A stretch of 64,000 nucleotides of DNA from contig NZ_LMUP01000002.1 in NCBI RefSeq assembly GCF_009765875.1, positions 682,001-746,000 on the forward strand, given 5' to 3'. The position numbers were made by a program, and so were the translations under genes. The stretch's first letter is position 1, and each line of letters begins with the position of its first letter. The notes under the pieces were generated by a model, which saw only the letters and a list, made by a program, of their open reading frames with translations, did not search any database and was not told the DNA's origin. The stretch is from Pedobacter sp. L105 (lineage in GTDB: Bacteria > Bacteroidota > Bacteroidia > Sphingobacteriales > Sphingobacteriaceae). This document shows, in pieces, positions 34,560 to 47,077 of this stretch.

Positions 34560-37250
34560 TTAGTTAATCCTGATTACCCTTAGCTCATCCAGCATAGCCT
34601 GGTTAATTTCTCCGTTCATATTTTCATTCCAGTCTTCAAAAGAAAGGGTGAACTGATGAGATCCGCTGGTAAGTTCCACAATGTTCGTATTGCTGTAACC
34701 CCAGTCAGACCACTCATCCTTTCCGCGCTGCGGAAAAACAAAAGTGCCCGCAAAAACATCATCTACACTAAATGTCCTTATAGCACATTTGTTATCAGTA
34801 TTGGTAGGCCCGTTTCCATTGGAATACCGGAAATCAAGCGCATAAGTACCTCGCTCGGGAACATTAACCTCTATGGTAACCTTCCTGTTTTTTGTTTTGC
34901 TGATCTCGATGAAACCCCTACCAGAAAAGCCTTTGTAAGGAAGCTCTGATTTTTCCGCTACCAATGCCAGATCGATGAGCTTTATTTTTTCAGGCGCATA
35001 GATCAATACCGGCTCGCTGGCAAATGATGGTACGCCTTCCGCATCTTCAGCAACTACCTGATATTCTCCGCTATTAGGTGCCACATAATCTAAACCATTT
35101 ATTTTATCCGTTTCTTTTCCATTACGAATAATGCGGTAAGCCACAGCACCTTCTACCTTATTCCAGCTGATCATCTCTCCCCCAAGCTTGATTAGTGGTG
35201 CAGCAACAGAAAATTTATTCTTCACCAGACCTATTTTACCTTTTTGAACCTGATTATTGGCAAGTGCAATTACAATTTGATGCGTACCCGTTAAATTTGA
35301 AGGAACAGTGGCAGCCGGCAAAACCTCCCCGTCGAGGGTAATAGATTTAATGATATTGCCAAAACCGCTCAGGGTGATGTCGAGTACAGCATTTCGGTAT
35401 TTAAAGTTATTCAGCGTACGTTTTCCTTTTAGGATTTCAGGCACAAAAGGTTTAAATACCAAAGAATTTTCATGGATATCCATACCAAATAGTACCTTAT
35501 AGATTATACTGATATTTCCAGATAAACTCCATAACATGTTGCTGGAGTTGATCACCGTCCCCGCAAAATCTCCTGTAGAAGAAACAAAATTTTCTTTGTT
35601 AGTGAGAAACAGTGCTGCCGGCCGGTAAATCGCACTCATACTTCGCATCAAAGCGTCTGCATTCCCGGTTTTCGCGACTGCAAGAGACCAATAGGATTGT
35701 ACAAAAGGCCATACTGCATCGTTGTGGTACGGAGGAATGTTTGGGATCTGCGGATAGATACAGGGAATACCAAAATTAGTTACCGGTGTGTTGGCTATTA
35801 CCGACTTTTGTCTTTCCGGGTCGGCAATACCAAATAAAACAGTCAAGGCTTCACCCAGCGCTTCTGAACGGGGAGATAAGAGCTGAAACTGGCGTCCATA
35901 TAAGTACTGGCCATAATAGCCTTTTCCCTCCATCCAAAGATGGTTGTTGATACCGGCTTTAATCTGTTCTGCTATCTCCGAATATTTCGCAGCAGCATGA
36001 TCGTCTTTCATCAATACTGCCATTTGCGATAGCACCCGGTTGGTCTGGTAATGAACAGCATTGGTACCCAGGTTTTCAGATGCGTAAATATCAGCAGGTT
36101 CCATCCACTTCGGATAGGTCTGCTCTCTCCAGTCCAAAAAAGAAGACTCACCTTTAACCAGCCCGGTCTTAGGATCGTATATATTTTTCAGGTCGTCCTC
36201 TACCGAATTTTTAATCACCTGATAAGCTTTCGCCAGCCATTCCTTATCTCCCGTGGTTTTGTAAACCTCCCAGGCAGCAACCGCCCAGATCATCCTGTCT
36301 GACGAAACCGGCCATGAACCTCCCGATCCTGTATCCTGGATAATCCTGTCATTTTTTACTTTTCTCAGCAGGCTGTATTCAGCTACTTTAGGCTGCAGCG
36401 TAGCCATGGAAAGGATAATACTGTAACTGATGTCCCTGGTCCAAACGCCTGCCCATTCTTTTCCAGTCCTAAAAGTGCTGTCTGGTTCTACCGCATTCTG
36501 CATCTCTTCCAGAGAGAGGTTGTACAGCGCATCCATCATTGGAACATCAGATTTATATTGAGGAAAAGCAGTGATGTCTTTAGATAATGTCCAGGAAGAA
36601 GCTGTTGTCTTTTTTGCCTGTGGTTTATTCATTTCAAGGCTGAGCGTAAAAATGCCATCACCATCGGTGTCATGTAATTCAAGTTCCTTATGGTTCCACA
36701 GATTATCAAAATCCCAGGTCAGGGGAATAATACTTCCGGCAACAAAAACACCTTTAAAATCTGCCTTGTAAATTTTAGTACCGTCATAGGTGGTATAAAA
36801 TCCTTTGTCTCTGAAGTCAGCCAGTACATCACGCATATCCAGGCGGATCGTAAGTTTTGTATCCGGTTTAAGAAAAACACCTTTCCCAACTGTACTTCCA
36901 TCTGCGGAAGGATGGCCAAAACGGATCACTGGTGTTTCAAATACACCATTAGACGATATGATATTGATCAGGTGGTTTTTTCCGGGCGCCATTTCATTGT
37001 CCTTGCCATTTAAACTGAATTTAAAGGCTAAAGCAGGACTGATCTCCAGGTTAACAGGACTTTCATAATTAGAGGTTAATGAAGTCTCCGACAAGGCCGT
37101 AGCCTCAAATTTACCCTGGTTAACTTTATTTGCTGATATACTATAAAAGTCAGACTGATAGATTTTATCCATAGGTTTTCGCGACTTACATCCTGTTAAG
37201 GAAAATAATAAAAGAGAAGGAATGATGATACTGGAATATACTGACTTCAT
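34560..37250 (-). CDS. Six-hairpin glycosidase lipoprotein (MGH1/GH63-like) with a C-terminal binding domain
   Basis: An 896-residue lipoprotein (signal ending LLLFSLTGC) with three parts: an N-terminal beta-sandwich (about 40-220), an (alpha/alpha)6 barrel (about 230-620: WTRDISYSIILSMATLQPK, FLDWREQTYPKW, NAVWPFVQSYW) typical of GH63/trehalase-like enzymes, and C-terminal beta modules (about 680-890), of which the last resembles a CBM35/CBM6 fold with RGFIEISKTK and YALDFRYSNG. It probably hydrolyses an alpha-linked sugar at the cell surface. The ATG at 37250 yields the lipoprotein signal. A TTG 24 bases upstream is rejected. A TTTG-N20-TATGTTTG promoter lies just upstream. Confidence 0.85.
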   Translation of the reverse strand: MKSVYSSIIIPSLLLFSLTGCKSRKPMDKIYQSDFYSISANKVNQGKFEATALSETSLTSNYESPVNLEISPALAFKFSLNGKDNEMAPGKNHLINIISSNGVFETPVIRFGHPSADGSTVGKGVFLKPDTKLTIRLDMRDVLADFRDKGFYTTYDGTKIYKADFKGVFVAGSIIPLTWDFDNLWNHKELELHDTDGDGIFTLSLEMNKPQAKKTTASSWTLSKDITAFPQYKSDVPMMDALYNLSLEEMQNAVEPDSTFRTGKEWAGVWTRDISYSIILSMATLQPKVAEYSLLRKVKNDRIIQDTGSGGSWPVSSDRMIWAVAAWEVYKTTGDKEWLAKAYQVIKNSVEDDLKNIYDPKTGLVKGESSFLDWREQTYPKWMEPADIYASENLGTNAVHYQTNRVLSQMAVLMKDDHAAAKYSEIAEQIKAGINNHLWMEGKGYYGQYLYGRQFQLLSPRSEALGEALTVLFGIADPERQKSVIANTPVTNFGIPCIYPQIPNIPPYHNDAVWPFVQSYWSLAVAKTGNADALMRSMSAIYRPAALFLTNKENFVSSTGDFAGTVINSSNMLWSLSGNISIIYKVLFGMDIHENSLVFKPFVPEILKGKRTLNNFKYRNAVLDITLSGFGNIIKSITLDGEVLPAATVPSNLTGTHQIVIALANNQVQKGKIGLVKNKFSVAAPLIKLGGEMISWNKVEGAVAYRIIRNGKETDKINGLDYVAPNSGEYQVVAEDAEGVPSFASEPVLIYAPEKIKLIDLALVAEKSELPYKGFSGRGFIEISKTKNRKVTIEVNVPERGTYALDFRYSNGNGPTNTDNKCAIRTFSVDDVFAGTFVFPQRGKDEWSDWGYSNTNIVELTSGSHQFTLSFEDWNENMNGEINQAMLDELRVIRIN

Positions 37251-37271
37251 TGTTCGTAGGCGTAGATAATA

Positions 37272-37303
37272 CAAACATATCTGAATACAGCCGTCCTTTC
37301 AAA
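37272..37303 (-). promoter_or_regulatory. Promoter of the glycosidase gene (TTTG-N20-TATGTTTG)
   Basis: On the minus strand TTTG (37303-37300) is followed after exactly 20 bases by TATGTTTG (37279-37272), a full match to the Bacteroidota consensus TTTG-N19..21-TAnnTTTG. The ATG at 37250 is 21 bases downstream. Confidence 0.7.
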
Positions 37304-37321
37304 CTAATCCTCTATAATTTA

Positions 37322-38053
37322 CTAAAAAAACTTTTCAAAAGCGAGTCCGTAAGTAAACAGCAGATTGTCCCGGTCGGTTCTCGACGCACGGTTATAACTA
37401 AATGCAGTAGTTAAATTCAGATATTTATTGAGTTTAAAAGCCAGGTTGGAATCAGACTTCAGGTTATAATCATCTTTTCTGCTTAGCGAAGGCTGATAAT
37501 AGGAAGAACTATTTAGCACGATAGACTTTATGATCGTAAATTTAAAAGCCAGTCGAAGAGAGTTTCTATAAGTCTGGTAAACATCCCTGACGTTATCCGT
37601 CAGTATTAAATCACTGCTATCGAACAAAAGGCCATCGCTGATATTCAGATAAGCATCTTTTTTGTCAATGATATTATAAGCTACCCCTGCCCCTGCCAGC
37701 AACTGGTTATTGATCTTTAATGAAGCACTGGTATTATAATTGGCCAATCCCCAGTAAAAAAAGTGAGGTATGTTACTGTATAAATTAAAATATAGCGTAG
37801 AAGAAAAATCATTATTTGTCAATGCCTCATTTGATTTACCATATACCCAGGTATTAGTAAAATTAAGGTCGAACGTTTTCTCCTTAATGCCAAATTTGGC
37901 CGCATTGTTAATCAGATAGGTATTCCCGTCATTCGTCTTGTTGATCGAACCCGTTGCAGCATAATTAACCGAGTAATGGGTACTGTCAGTGAATTGTGCG
38001 TAACAATTGGCTGAGAACAGGAATAGTGCTGAAATAAGTAAGTATCTGAACAT
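37322..38053 (-). CDS. DUF481-family outer-membrane protein
   Basis: A 243-residue protein with a signal peptide (about 1-19, ending CYAQF) and alternating beta-strands of 8-12 residues that end in a terminal phenylalanine (YGLAFEKFF), the usual signal for outer-membrane insertion. It belongs to the DUF481 group of salt-induced or unknown outer-membrane beta-barrels. The function is unknown. The gene is followed within about 50 bases by the glycosidase promoter, so it is not necessarily in the same operon. Confidence 0.78.
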   Translation of the reverse strand: MFRYLLISALFLFSANCYAQFTDSTHYSVNYAATGSINKTNDGNTYLINNAAKFGIKEKTFDLNFTNTWVYGKSNEALTNNDFSSTLYFNLYSNIPHFFYWGLANYNTSASLKINNQLLAGAGVAYNIIDKKDAYLNISDGLLFDSSDLILTDNVRDVYQTYRNSLRLAFKFTIIKSIVLNSSSYYQPSLSRKDDYNLKSDSNLAFKLNKYLNLTTAFSYNRASRTDRDNLLFTYGLAFEKFF

Positions 38054-38262
38054 AAATAATCAAAATAACCCTAACACGGCCACCTTAAGTTTTGTTTGAA
38101 TTTGTAACTGATGACTTTCGTTTGAGCGATGGTCAATTCACCAAAGACCCACTCAAATTGACACTTATTATTAATAAATTAATTTTAAAAAATATTTTAA
38201 ATACAAATACTTTATTTTATATTTGTATCGATATTAGAGACAGGAGAAAAAGCTAGACAGCC

Positions 38263-38298
38263 TTAGGGCAGGATTTGACATCAAGATCAATGCCCTAA
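38263..38298 (-). terminator. Possible terminator after thiH
   Basis: TTAGGGCA (38263-38270) and TGCCCTAA (38291-38298) form an 8-bp stem with a 20-base loop. The right arm overlaps the thiH stop codon. On the minus strand the T-run (TTTTT) comes about 12 bases later. It is weak by usual criteria. The rest of the 240-bp gap to 38054 holds nothing else recognisable. Confidence 0.3.
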
Positions 38299-39416
38299 AG
38301 CCCAATCAAACTACTATCCCAATCCTTCCATACCGTTTCATACCCCTGTTTTCTTAACATATCGGCAATTTCCGCAGGGCTCCTTTCATCAGAAATTTCA
38401 AACTGCTCCAGCGATTCAGGTTCCACAGCGTAACCTCCGGGATTAGTCTTTGAACCCGCACTAATAGCGGTAATCCCAAGATTCACAATATGATCACGGA
38501 AAACAGTCGACTCCCTGGTAGAAATAGACAACTCCACTTCCTCATTCAGCAATCGATAAGCACAGATCAGCTGCACCAGCTCTCTGTCGGTCATCTCCAC
38601 TTTTGGTTCCAGTCCCCCGCTAAAAGGGCGAAGCCGCGGAAATGATAAACTGTATTTGCTCTTCCAGTATTTCTTCTCCAGATAGCCCAGATGTAAAGCC
38701 GTAAAAAAACAATCTGTACGCCAGTCTTCAAGCCCTATCAATACCCCCAAACCCATTTTGTGAATACCGGCCTTACCCAGCCTGTCCGGTGTTTCCAGCC
38801 GGTATTCAAAATTCGACTTCTTACCCTTCGGGTGATGTTTCTTATAATCTTCCCTATGATATGTTTCCTGATAAACCAATACGGTGTTTAAGCCAAAAGG
38901 GATCAGCTCCTGATAATCCTCCAGGTCTAACGGCTGCACTTCCATAGAAATATGAGAAAAATGTGGGCTAATCAGCTCCAATACCTTTTTAAAATAATCT
39001 GTATGTACTGACTGGTTAGACTCGCCTGTTACCAGCAACACATGGTCGTAGCCCATCTCCTTAATCACAGCTACTTCCTGCATGATTTCCATTGGAGACA
39101 GCGTTTTACGCCTCACCTTATTGTCATAACTAAACCCGCAGTACGTACAGATATTATTACATTCATTGGAGAGATAAAGCGGAACATACAGCTGCATCAC
39201 CTTTCCAAACCTTTTCAGGGTAAGCGCGCGGCTCAGTTGTGCCATTTGTTCCAGGTAAGGGGCTGCAGCCGGGGATATCAGTGCTTTAAAATCTTCCAGG
39301 TTCCTAACCGTTTTCCCCATTGCCTGCTCTACATCCGCAGCTGTCTTCGCGTAAATGCTTTTACTGGTCTCTTCCCAGCTATAGGTATCAAAAAGTTCGC
39401 TGAAAGTATTAATCAT
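38295..39416 (-). CDS. thiH: 2-iminoacetate synthase
   Basis: A 373-residue radical SAM enzyme that cleaves tyrosine to dehydroglycine for the thiazole ring of thiamine. The cluster motif [12 protein letters not shown] (CxxxCxxC) is at about 86-97. Downstream residues VLVTGESNQ and [19 protein letters not shown] are typical of ThiH. It overlaps thiG by 8 bases and is the last gene of the operon. Use of ThiH rather than the glycine oxidase ThiO fits a facultative or low-oxygen metabolism. No thiF was found in this operon. Confidence 0.95.
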   Translation of the reverse strand: MINTFSELFDTYSWEETSKSIYAKTAADVEQAMGKTVRNLEDFKALISPAAAPYLEQMAQLSRALTLKRFGKVMQLYVPLYLSNECNNICTYCGFSYDNKVRRKTLSPMEIMQEVAVIKEMGYDHVLLVTGESNQSVHTDYFKKVLELISPHFSHISMEVQPLDLEDYQELIPFGLNTVLVYQETYHREDYKKHHPKGKKSNFEYRLETPDRLGKAGIHKMGLGVLIGLEDWRTDCFFTALHLGYLEKKYWKSKYSLSFPRLRPFSGGLEPKVEMTDRELVQLICAYRLLNEEVELSISTRESTVFRDHIVNLGITAISAGSKTNPGGYAVEPESLEQFEISDERSPAEIADMLRKQGYETVWKDWDSSLIGL

Positions 39417-40173
39417 TTAAAAAAGAAGTTAAAGGACTGCTGGCAACAGCCTGTGAATTGATCATACCCAATCTGGCTTCAAAAGCCATTCTTCCTGCCA
39501 CAACTGCCAGCTTAAAAGCTTCGGCCATCGCTACCGGATCTCTGGAAACTGCAATTGCGGTGTTCACCAATACCGCATCTGCTCCTATTTCCATGGCTTT
39601 AGCTGCATCAGAGGGAGCGCCTATCCCGGCATCAATGATCACGGGCACATTACTCTGGCTAATGATCATCTCCAGGAAATCAATCGTTTTTAACCCTTTA
39701 TTACTGCCAATGGCAGAACCTAAAGGCATTACAGCAGCCGTTCCGGCATCTTCAAGCCGCCTGCATAACACAGGATCGGCATGAATATAAGGCAAAACGA
39801 TAAAGCCCAGCTTCGCCAGCTCTTCCGTAGCTTTTAATGTCTCAATCGGATCTGGCATCAGGTACTTGGGATCGGGATGTATCTCCAGTTTTATCCAGTT
39901 CGTTTCCAGCCCTTCCCTAGCCATCTGGGCTGCAAAAACTGCTTCTTTAGCATTTCTTACACCCGATGTATTAGGTAATAAACTGATATGTGAATGCCTC
40001 AGGTGACTCACAATATCATCATCCTGATCATTCAGGTCCACCCTTTTTAGGGCTACAGTAACCAGCTCAGAACCGGAAGCCAGCAACGACTTTTCCATTT
40101 GAGCTGCCGAACTGAACTTGCCTGTCCCGGTAAATAAACGTGAACTGAATATCTTATTTGCTATAGTTAACAT
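39409..40173 (-). CDS. thiG: Thiazole synthase
   Basis: A 254-residue TIM-barrel enzyme. The Schiff-base lysine is Lys95 in [12 protein letters not shown], and the phosphate-binding segments [31 protein letters not shown] are intact. It condenses deoxyxylulose phosphate, dehydroglycine and the ThiS thiocarboxylate into the thiazole. It overlaps thiE by 20 bases at its start and thiH by 8 at its end, so translation is coupled. Confidence 0.95.
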   Translation of the reverse strand: MLTIANKIFSSRLFTGTGKFSSAAQMEKSLLASGSELVTVALKRVDLNDQDDDIVSHLRHSHISLLPNTSGVRNAKEAVFAAQMAREGLETNWIKLEIHPDPKYLMPDPIETLKATEELAKLGFIVLPYIHADPVLCRRLEDAGTAAVMPLGSAIGSNKGLKTIDFLEMIISQSNVPVIIDAGIGAPSDAAKAMEIGADAVLVNTAIAVSRDPVAMAEAFKLAVVAGRMAFEARLGMINSQAVASSPLTSFLND

Positions 40174-40774
40174 AAAAATCTTTTTTTAAATCGTTTTCAC
40201 GGGTTAATAATCCGGAAACGGCGATACCGTAAATTCCGGTTTTTAATATCGGATCAATGTCAGCCTGCTCAATCCCGCCTATGGCGATCACAGGAATGGT
40301 AATACCGGCCTCCCTCATTTGTTCCATAATGCGGATGTATCCTTCCATCCCCAAAACAGGACTCAGGTTTTTCTTCGTAGATGTAAACCGGAAGGGGCCC
40401 AGCCCGATATAATCAACACCTTCTGCTGTGCGTTGCAAAACATCTTCAAAAGTATTTGCTGTACCGCCGATGCAGCTGTCCTTTCCTAAAATAATCCTTG
40501 CTTCAGGAACAGGAATATCATCCAGCCCAAGATGTACCCCATAAGCCCCGCATAACAAAGCGATCTCCGGGTAATCATTAACAATTAATTTCGCCCCGTA
40601 TTCCAGGCATAAACGGTTGGCTTCAAGAGCCAGCTCCAGGATCGCCGATTGTGGCTGTTCTTTTACCCGCAGTTGTATCCATTTACCTCCTGATCGCAAT
40701 ACTTTTTCTATGGCTGTCAGGTGCGACCCTTGAGCAGGGGCCTGCGATATATAATGTAGTTTACTAATATCCAT
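40154..40774 (-). CDS. thiE: Thiamine-phosphate synthase
   Basis: A 206-residue TIM-barrel with the ThiE signature [54 protein letters not shown] and VIAIGGIE. It joins the pyrimidine pyrophosphate and the thiazole phosphate. It is the more canonical of the two ThiE-like proteins in the operon. Its start overlaps the upstream paralogue by one base (TAATG) and its end overlaps thiG by 20. Confidence 0.92.
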   Translation of the reverse strand: MDISKLHYISQAPAQGSHLTAIEKVLRSGGKWIQLRVKEQPQSAILELALEANRLCLEYGAKLIVNDYPEIALLCGAYGVHLGLDDIPVPEARIILGKDSCIGGTANTFEDVLQRTAEGVDYIGLGPFRFTSTKKNLSPVLGMEGYIRIMEQMREAGITIPVIAIGGIEQADIDPILKTGIYGIAVSGLLTRENDLKKDFYVNYSK

Positions 40775-41363
40775 TATTGTAAATCAGTTAATGCCTGTTT
40801 GATTTTTTTAAACTCTGCTACAGGAGAACCTTCCTGGTGCCATAGCGCCCCTAATACTGCAGCGCCATCAAAATTCATGGCGCTCAGCTGCTTTAGGCGC
40901 CCTGCGTTTACCCCGCCTATTGCAAAGATCTTCTCCGCGTGCGGCGGCAGTACAAAACCGGACTCCAGCACAGTGTTATAACCAGCTTTCGAAATACTAT
41001 TGAACACCGGTCCGTAAAAAACATAATCCAGATCGGGCAGCTCTTCTAAATGATGCACAGAACTGCTCAGGCAGAATCCCTGTCCCCGAAGTTCATCCAG
41101 CTTGGCAATGCTCATGAGTTTCCGGTGCTGCTCAGTAAAATGTAGGCGCCTTAATGAAAACTCTTCGGCCAGTTCATGGTGCTGATGGATAGCAATAGCC
41201 GGATGATATTCCGGCTGTATATCCATCAGCAGTTTCCTGAATTGCTCTTCATCATTATCCGGTTTCCTGAGATGAAGCAGATGCAGGCCCGCTGTAAAAA
41301 GTTCATTGATCAGCGGGCCTTCTCCTTCAAAATACTCAGGCAGTGTAACTACGATGAGTTCCA

Positions 41364-41364
<1 letters not shown>
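40774..41364 (-). CDS. ThiE/TenI-like paralogue
   Basis: A 196-residue TIM-barrel related to ThiE but diverged: LHLLHLRKPDNDEEQF in place of the usual QLRxK motif, HQHHELAEEFSLRRLHFTEQH, YVFYGPVFNSISKAGY and IFAIGGVN. TenI-type proteins isomerise the thiazole carboxylate tautomer after ThiG, so this is the most likely job. An alternative is a second synthase of low activity. It is adjacent to thiC with one base overlap. Confidence 0.85.
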
Positions 41365-43495
<2,131 letters not shown>

Positions 43496-43564
43496 TCTTT
43501 TAGTTTTTTCAACGATAGGAATGGCCTGTATCAGGAATGAAAAACAACAGAATATGTTGCTCTT

Positions 43565-43635
43565 ACTTTTCCCTTCGGCAGTACTAACTGCATCAGGTTC
43601 AAAGGGTATTTCTCAGCACAAGGCACCCCTAAAGT
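43565..43635 (-). promoter_or_regulatory. TPP riboswitch
   Basis: Read on the minus strand, the conserved thi-box elements appear in order: GGGGTGCC, GCTGAGA, ACCCTTTGAACCTGATGC, GTTAGTACTGC and CGAAGGGA, closed by an ACTTT/AAAGT P1 helix. A weak hairpin CAACA/TGTTG (43559-43545) followed by TTTTT lies just downstream and may act as the expression platform. It controls the thiS-thiH operon in response to thiamine pyrophosphate. Confidence 0.97.
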
Positions 43636-43879
43636 TTTTTGTAAACCTATAACATTTTCCATAGCAAAAGAAATTATTCACAAGAATTTTGCATTAAATT
43701 GTCATATTGACAATCTGTTACTCCGGATTTAAATTAAACCAATACCTTTGAAACATCAGATGTTTATCTAATTGAAAGCAGGTTCCTGTTAAATCTTACC
43801 TGATTCATTACCTTTGGTCGCCAAAGACAGCCTGAAGACTCAAACAAATGTGCATTACTGAAAAAACAATTCATACCTC

Positions 43880-44521
43880 ATGAAACTTTCCGACAAAGTG
43901 ATCATCGCTATAAAAAATGATATAGCTACAGGGAAACTAAAAAAGGGCGAAAAGATCCCTGCAGAACCAGAATTAATGGAACAATATGAAGTAGGCCGTT
44001 CCACGATCAGGGAAGCGATCAAAACATTGGCTATCTCAGGCATATTAAAAGTACAGCAGGGTTCTGGTACTTTCGTTACTTCAACGATAAAAGACGAATC
44101 CCTTACCCAGCGCTTGCGCCGTGCCGATTTTGATGAGGTCAATACTGTCAGGTTCTTACTTGAAAAAGAAATTGCACGACTGGCCTGTGTAAACAGAACA
44201 CCGGCCGACCTGGAGCAGATGCGGGAATTGCTGGAACAACGGCAAAATGCAATTGATATCAATCAGCAGAAAAAATGTGCTGAAGCGGATATTAAATTCC
44301 ACATTAGCGTGGCCAAAGCTTCGGGTAACAGCATTCTGTTTGATCTTTACCAAAACTTTACTTCCGTGATGCGGGATTTTTTCTCCAAAAGGGATGAAGA
44401 AAATATCGCTTCTTTTGCGGCTAACCAGCAGCTGCATGAAGAGCTGGCCACCGCCATAGCCAACAGGGAACAGGATGCCGCAGAACAAGTTATAAAAAGT
44501 ATATTACACAACAATTATTAA
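43880..44521 (+). CDS. GntR/FadR-family regulator
   Basis: A 213-residue regulator with an N-terminal winged HTH (KLKKGEKIPAEPELMEQYEVGRSTIREAIKTLAISGILKVQQGSGTFV) and a C-terminal FCD effector domain (about 90-205) with His in DIKFHISVAKASGN. It precedes a TSUP transporter and a DUF1634 protein with short gaps (6 and 5 bases), so it probably controls that operon in response to a small carboxylate or related compound. Confidence 0.9.
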   Translation: MKLSDKVIIAIKNDIATGKLKKGEKIPAEPELMEQYEVGRSTIREAIKTLAISGILKVQQGSGTFVTSTIKDESLTQRLRRADFDEVNTVRFLLEKEIARLACVNRTPADLEQMRELLEQRQNAIDINQQKKCAEADIKFHISVAKASGNSILFDLYQNFTSVMRDFFSKRDEENIASFAANQQLHEELATAIANREQDAAEQVIKSILHNNY

Positions 44522-44527
44522 TACAGC

Positions 44528-45361
44528 ATGACTATTTTAACCTTTACCCTAATCCTGTTACTTGGAGCTTATCTGGCAGGATTAGCGGGTTCGCTCACCG
44601 GTCTTGGGGGCGGCGTAGTGATCATTCCATTGCTTACCCTGTTTTTCCACGTAGACATCCGTTATGCAATTGGTGCCGCCCTGGTAGCTTCCATTGCTAC
44701 GTCATCAGGTTCCGCAAGTGCCTATGTAAAAGAAGGTATCACCAATATCCGCCTGGGGATGTTCCTCGAAATTGCCACTACTGCCGGAGCTGTACTGGGA
44801 GCTATCTTAGCTATCTACACCCCGGTTAATCTGGTAGCTATCCTTTTTGGCTGCACGCTGATTTTCTCGGCAGCCATGACCTTAAGAAAAAAACATGAAG
44901 GGGCACTGCAGGAAGGAAGTAAACTCTCCTACAAATTGAAACTGAACAGCAGCTACCCTACTAAAGAAGGCGAAGTAGAATATAAATTAACAAACATTGG
45001 CGCAGGATTTTCTATCATGACCGTTGCCGGTTTACTCTCCGGTTTACTAGGTATTGGTTCCGGCGCACTCAAAGTACTGGCCATGGATAGCGCCATGAAG
45101 ATCCCCTTCAGGGTAAGTACCACTACCAGTAATTTTATGGTTGGTGTAACTGCCGCTGCCAGCGCAGTGGTCTATTTACAGCGTGGATATATTGACCCCG
45201 GAATTGCTTTTCCCGTAATTGTGGGTGTATTGGCAGGTGCTTTTACAGGTTCAAAACTGCTGATGAAAATCGATGTAAAAAAACTGAAGCTCATCTTCAG
45301 TATCGCCATTACATTAATTGCCATCAATATGATCTACAATGGTTTTAACCATAAATTTTAA
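44528..45361 (+). CDS. TSUP (TauE/SafE) family membrane transporter
   Basis: A 277-residue membrane protein with eight helices in two repeats. The family motif GLGGGVVIIPLLTLF is in the first repeat, and GLLGIGSGALKVLAMDSAMKIPFRVSTTTSNFMVG in the second. TSUP proteins export sulfite, sulfoacetate or other small anions. Which one is unknown here. It is embedded in a GntR-TSUP-DUF1634 operon. The partner DUF1634 protein is commonly found next to this family. Confidence 0.9.
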   Translation: MTILTFTLILLLGAYLAGLAGSLTGLGGGVVIIPLLTLFFHVDIRYAIGAALVASIATSSGSASAYVKEGITNIRLGMFLEIATTAGAVLGAILAIYTPVNLVAILFGCTLIFSAAMTLRKKHEGALQEGSKLSYKLKLNSSYPTKEGEVEYKLTNIGAGFSIMTVAGLLSGLLGIGSGALKVLAMDSAMKIPFRVSTTTSNFMVGVTAAASAVVYLQRGYIDPGIAFPVIVGVLAGAFTGSKLLMKIDVKKLKLIFSIAITLIAINMIYNGFNHKF

Positions 45362-45366
45362 GTCAG

Positions 45367-45762
45367 ATGGATACAAAAGAAAATAAAAAAATGACCGACT
45401 ATGATGTAGAACAACTGATCGGTCAGGTGTTAAGATATGGGGTATTAATTTCAGGCATCATCGCCATCATCGGAGGAATACTTTACCTGGTTCAGCAGGG
45501 AATGGGTATTCCGGATTATGGAACCTTCCATGGAGAAACAGCAGGTTTTACCAGTCTTACCGGAATCATTGAAGGCCTGAAAAATGGAAATGCAACTGAA
45601 ATCATACAGCTTGGCGTAGTGGTAATGATTGCCACGCCTATACTGCGGATTATCTTTTCCCTGGTATCATTTGTTGTAGAAAAAGATAAACTCTACATCT
45701 TCATCACACTGATCGTTCTGGCCATCATCACCTTCAGTATGTTTGGCGGACTAAAAGTATAA
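45367..45762 (+). CDS. DUF1634 membrane protein
   Basis: A 131-residue protein with three hydrophobic helices (about 25-45, 75-95 and 108-128) and an aspartate-rich N-terminus (KMTDYDVEQLIGQVLRYGVLISGIIAIIGG). The DUF1634 family is usually encoded beside TSUP transporters and may be an accessory subunit. Function unproven. It is the last gene of the GntR operon, and converges with the MFS gene two bases later. Confidence 0.88.
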   Translation: MDTKENKKMTDYDVEQLIGQVLRYGVLISGIIAIIGGILYLVQQGMGIPDYGTFHGETAGFTSLTGIIEGLKNGNATEIIQLGVVVMIATPILRIIFSLVSFVVEKDKLYIFITLIVLAIITFSMFGGLKV

Positions 45763-45764
45763 AC

Positions 45765-46979
45765 CTATACTACTTTAACTGCTGCCTGTCTGCTTCTGTA
45801 ATAAACAAAGCCGGCGGTAGCAGTTAAACCAATCAGCCCTTCAATCAAAACCGCAGGTCTTGGGCCAACCACATGGGCTAACCAGCCAATCAATAAACTT
45901 CCTACAGGAATCATTCCCTGATAAGCCATTACAAAATAACTGATCGCCCTGCCGCGCATTTCAGGAAGTGCATGTGTTTGGATATAAGTATTGATCCCTG
46001 AAGTTTGTCCCATCATCCCTACTCCGGATAACACCATAAAGAATAAAGCCAGCGGCAATTGAGGCGCATAGGCCATCAGTATCAAGCTGGTTCCGAATAT
46101 CCCTCCGGCAATAATAATCAGTTTAACCAGGATATCACTGTTTTTTAAATTAGCCAGGTATACGGCACTAACAATGGCACCCAGTCCAACGGCACTCTCA
46201 AACCAGCTGAAGGTTTTGGCATCGCCGTTAAAAATATCCTTGGCAAAAATTGGCATCAGTGTATTAAAAGGAATAACGAAAAGACTGGTCAGGGCAAGCA
46301 CCATGATGATGCTGCTCAGTTCTTTATCGCCAGAGACATATTTAAAACCTTCATTAAGTTCAGTCCAGATGCTCTTTAACGGTTTAGCGATAACCGGAGT
46401 TTTTATATTCATCATAAACAAACAGATCAGCACAGGGATATAACTCAAAAAGTTACCGATAAAACAAACGTCTGTACCAAAAGTACTCAGGATAATACCA
46501 GCAATAGCAGGCCCTCCGATACGGGCAAAATTGGTCATCGTAGCATTTAAAGCAATCGCATTGGGAAGGTCATTCTTATCGTCTACCATTTCCACCATCA
46601 GCGACTGCCTGCAGGTCACATCAAACGCATTAATAATTCCCTGAACCAAACTCAAAGCGATGATGGCAAGGATATTTTTATAACCAAAGAAAATAATTCC
46701 TGCCAGTGCACCAGCCTGCAGCATAGATACCAACTGTGTAATCACCATGATGCGGTAACGGTCATGTCTGTCAACCAGGCTCCCTGCGTAAGGTGATAAT
46801 ACCAGCGATGGAATCAGGCTCACAAAGCCAACTACCCCAAGCAGCACCGCAGATCCGGTTAGCTGATACACCAGCCAGCTTACCGCTGTTTTTTGCATCC
46901 ATGTACCGATGAGGGAAATAGACTGGCCATAAAAGAAAAGTTTAAAATTACGCGATTTAAGGGAACGGAACATTGTCAT
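45765..46979 (-). CDS. MFS transporter, enterobactin-exporter-like
   Basis: A 404-residue membrane protein with the MFS_3/EntS-like N-terminus (SLKSRNFKLFFYGQSISLIGTWMQKTAVSWLVYQLTGSAVLLG) and the loop motif SLVDRHDRYRIMVITQ. About 12 helices. Family members export siderophores, macrolides or other metabolites. It is divergent from a LysR regulator 98 bases away, a common arrangement in which the regulator controls the transporter. The start could also be the second Met (46973), with no practical difference. Confidence 0.88.
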   Translation of the reverse strand: MTMFRSLKSRNFKLFFYGQSISLIGTWMQKTAVSWLVYQLTGSAVLLGVVGFVSLIPSLVLSPYAGSLVDRHDRYRIMVITQLVSMLQAGALAGIIFFGYKNILAIIALSLVQGIINAFDVTCRQSLMVEMVDDKNDLPNAIALNATMTNFARIGGPAIAGIILSTFGTDVCFIGNFLSYIPVLICLFMMNIKTPVIAKPLKSIWTELNEGFKYVSGDKELSSIIMVLALTSLFVIPFNTLMPIFAKDIFNGDAKTFSWFESAVGLGAIVSAVYLANLKNSDILVKLIIIAGGIFGTSLILMAYAPQLPLALFFMVLSGVGMMGQTSGINTYIQTHALPEMRGRAISYFVMAYQGMIPVGSLLIGWLAHVVGPRPAVLIEGLIGLTATAGFVYYRSRQAAVKVV

Positions 46980-47077
46980 TGCGATAGTGTATATTTTACA
47001 CCAGCAAATTTCAGCATTCTGAATCTATTTATAAAATTGATAGTTTTAATGATTTTGATTAGTTTTAACGATCGATT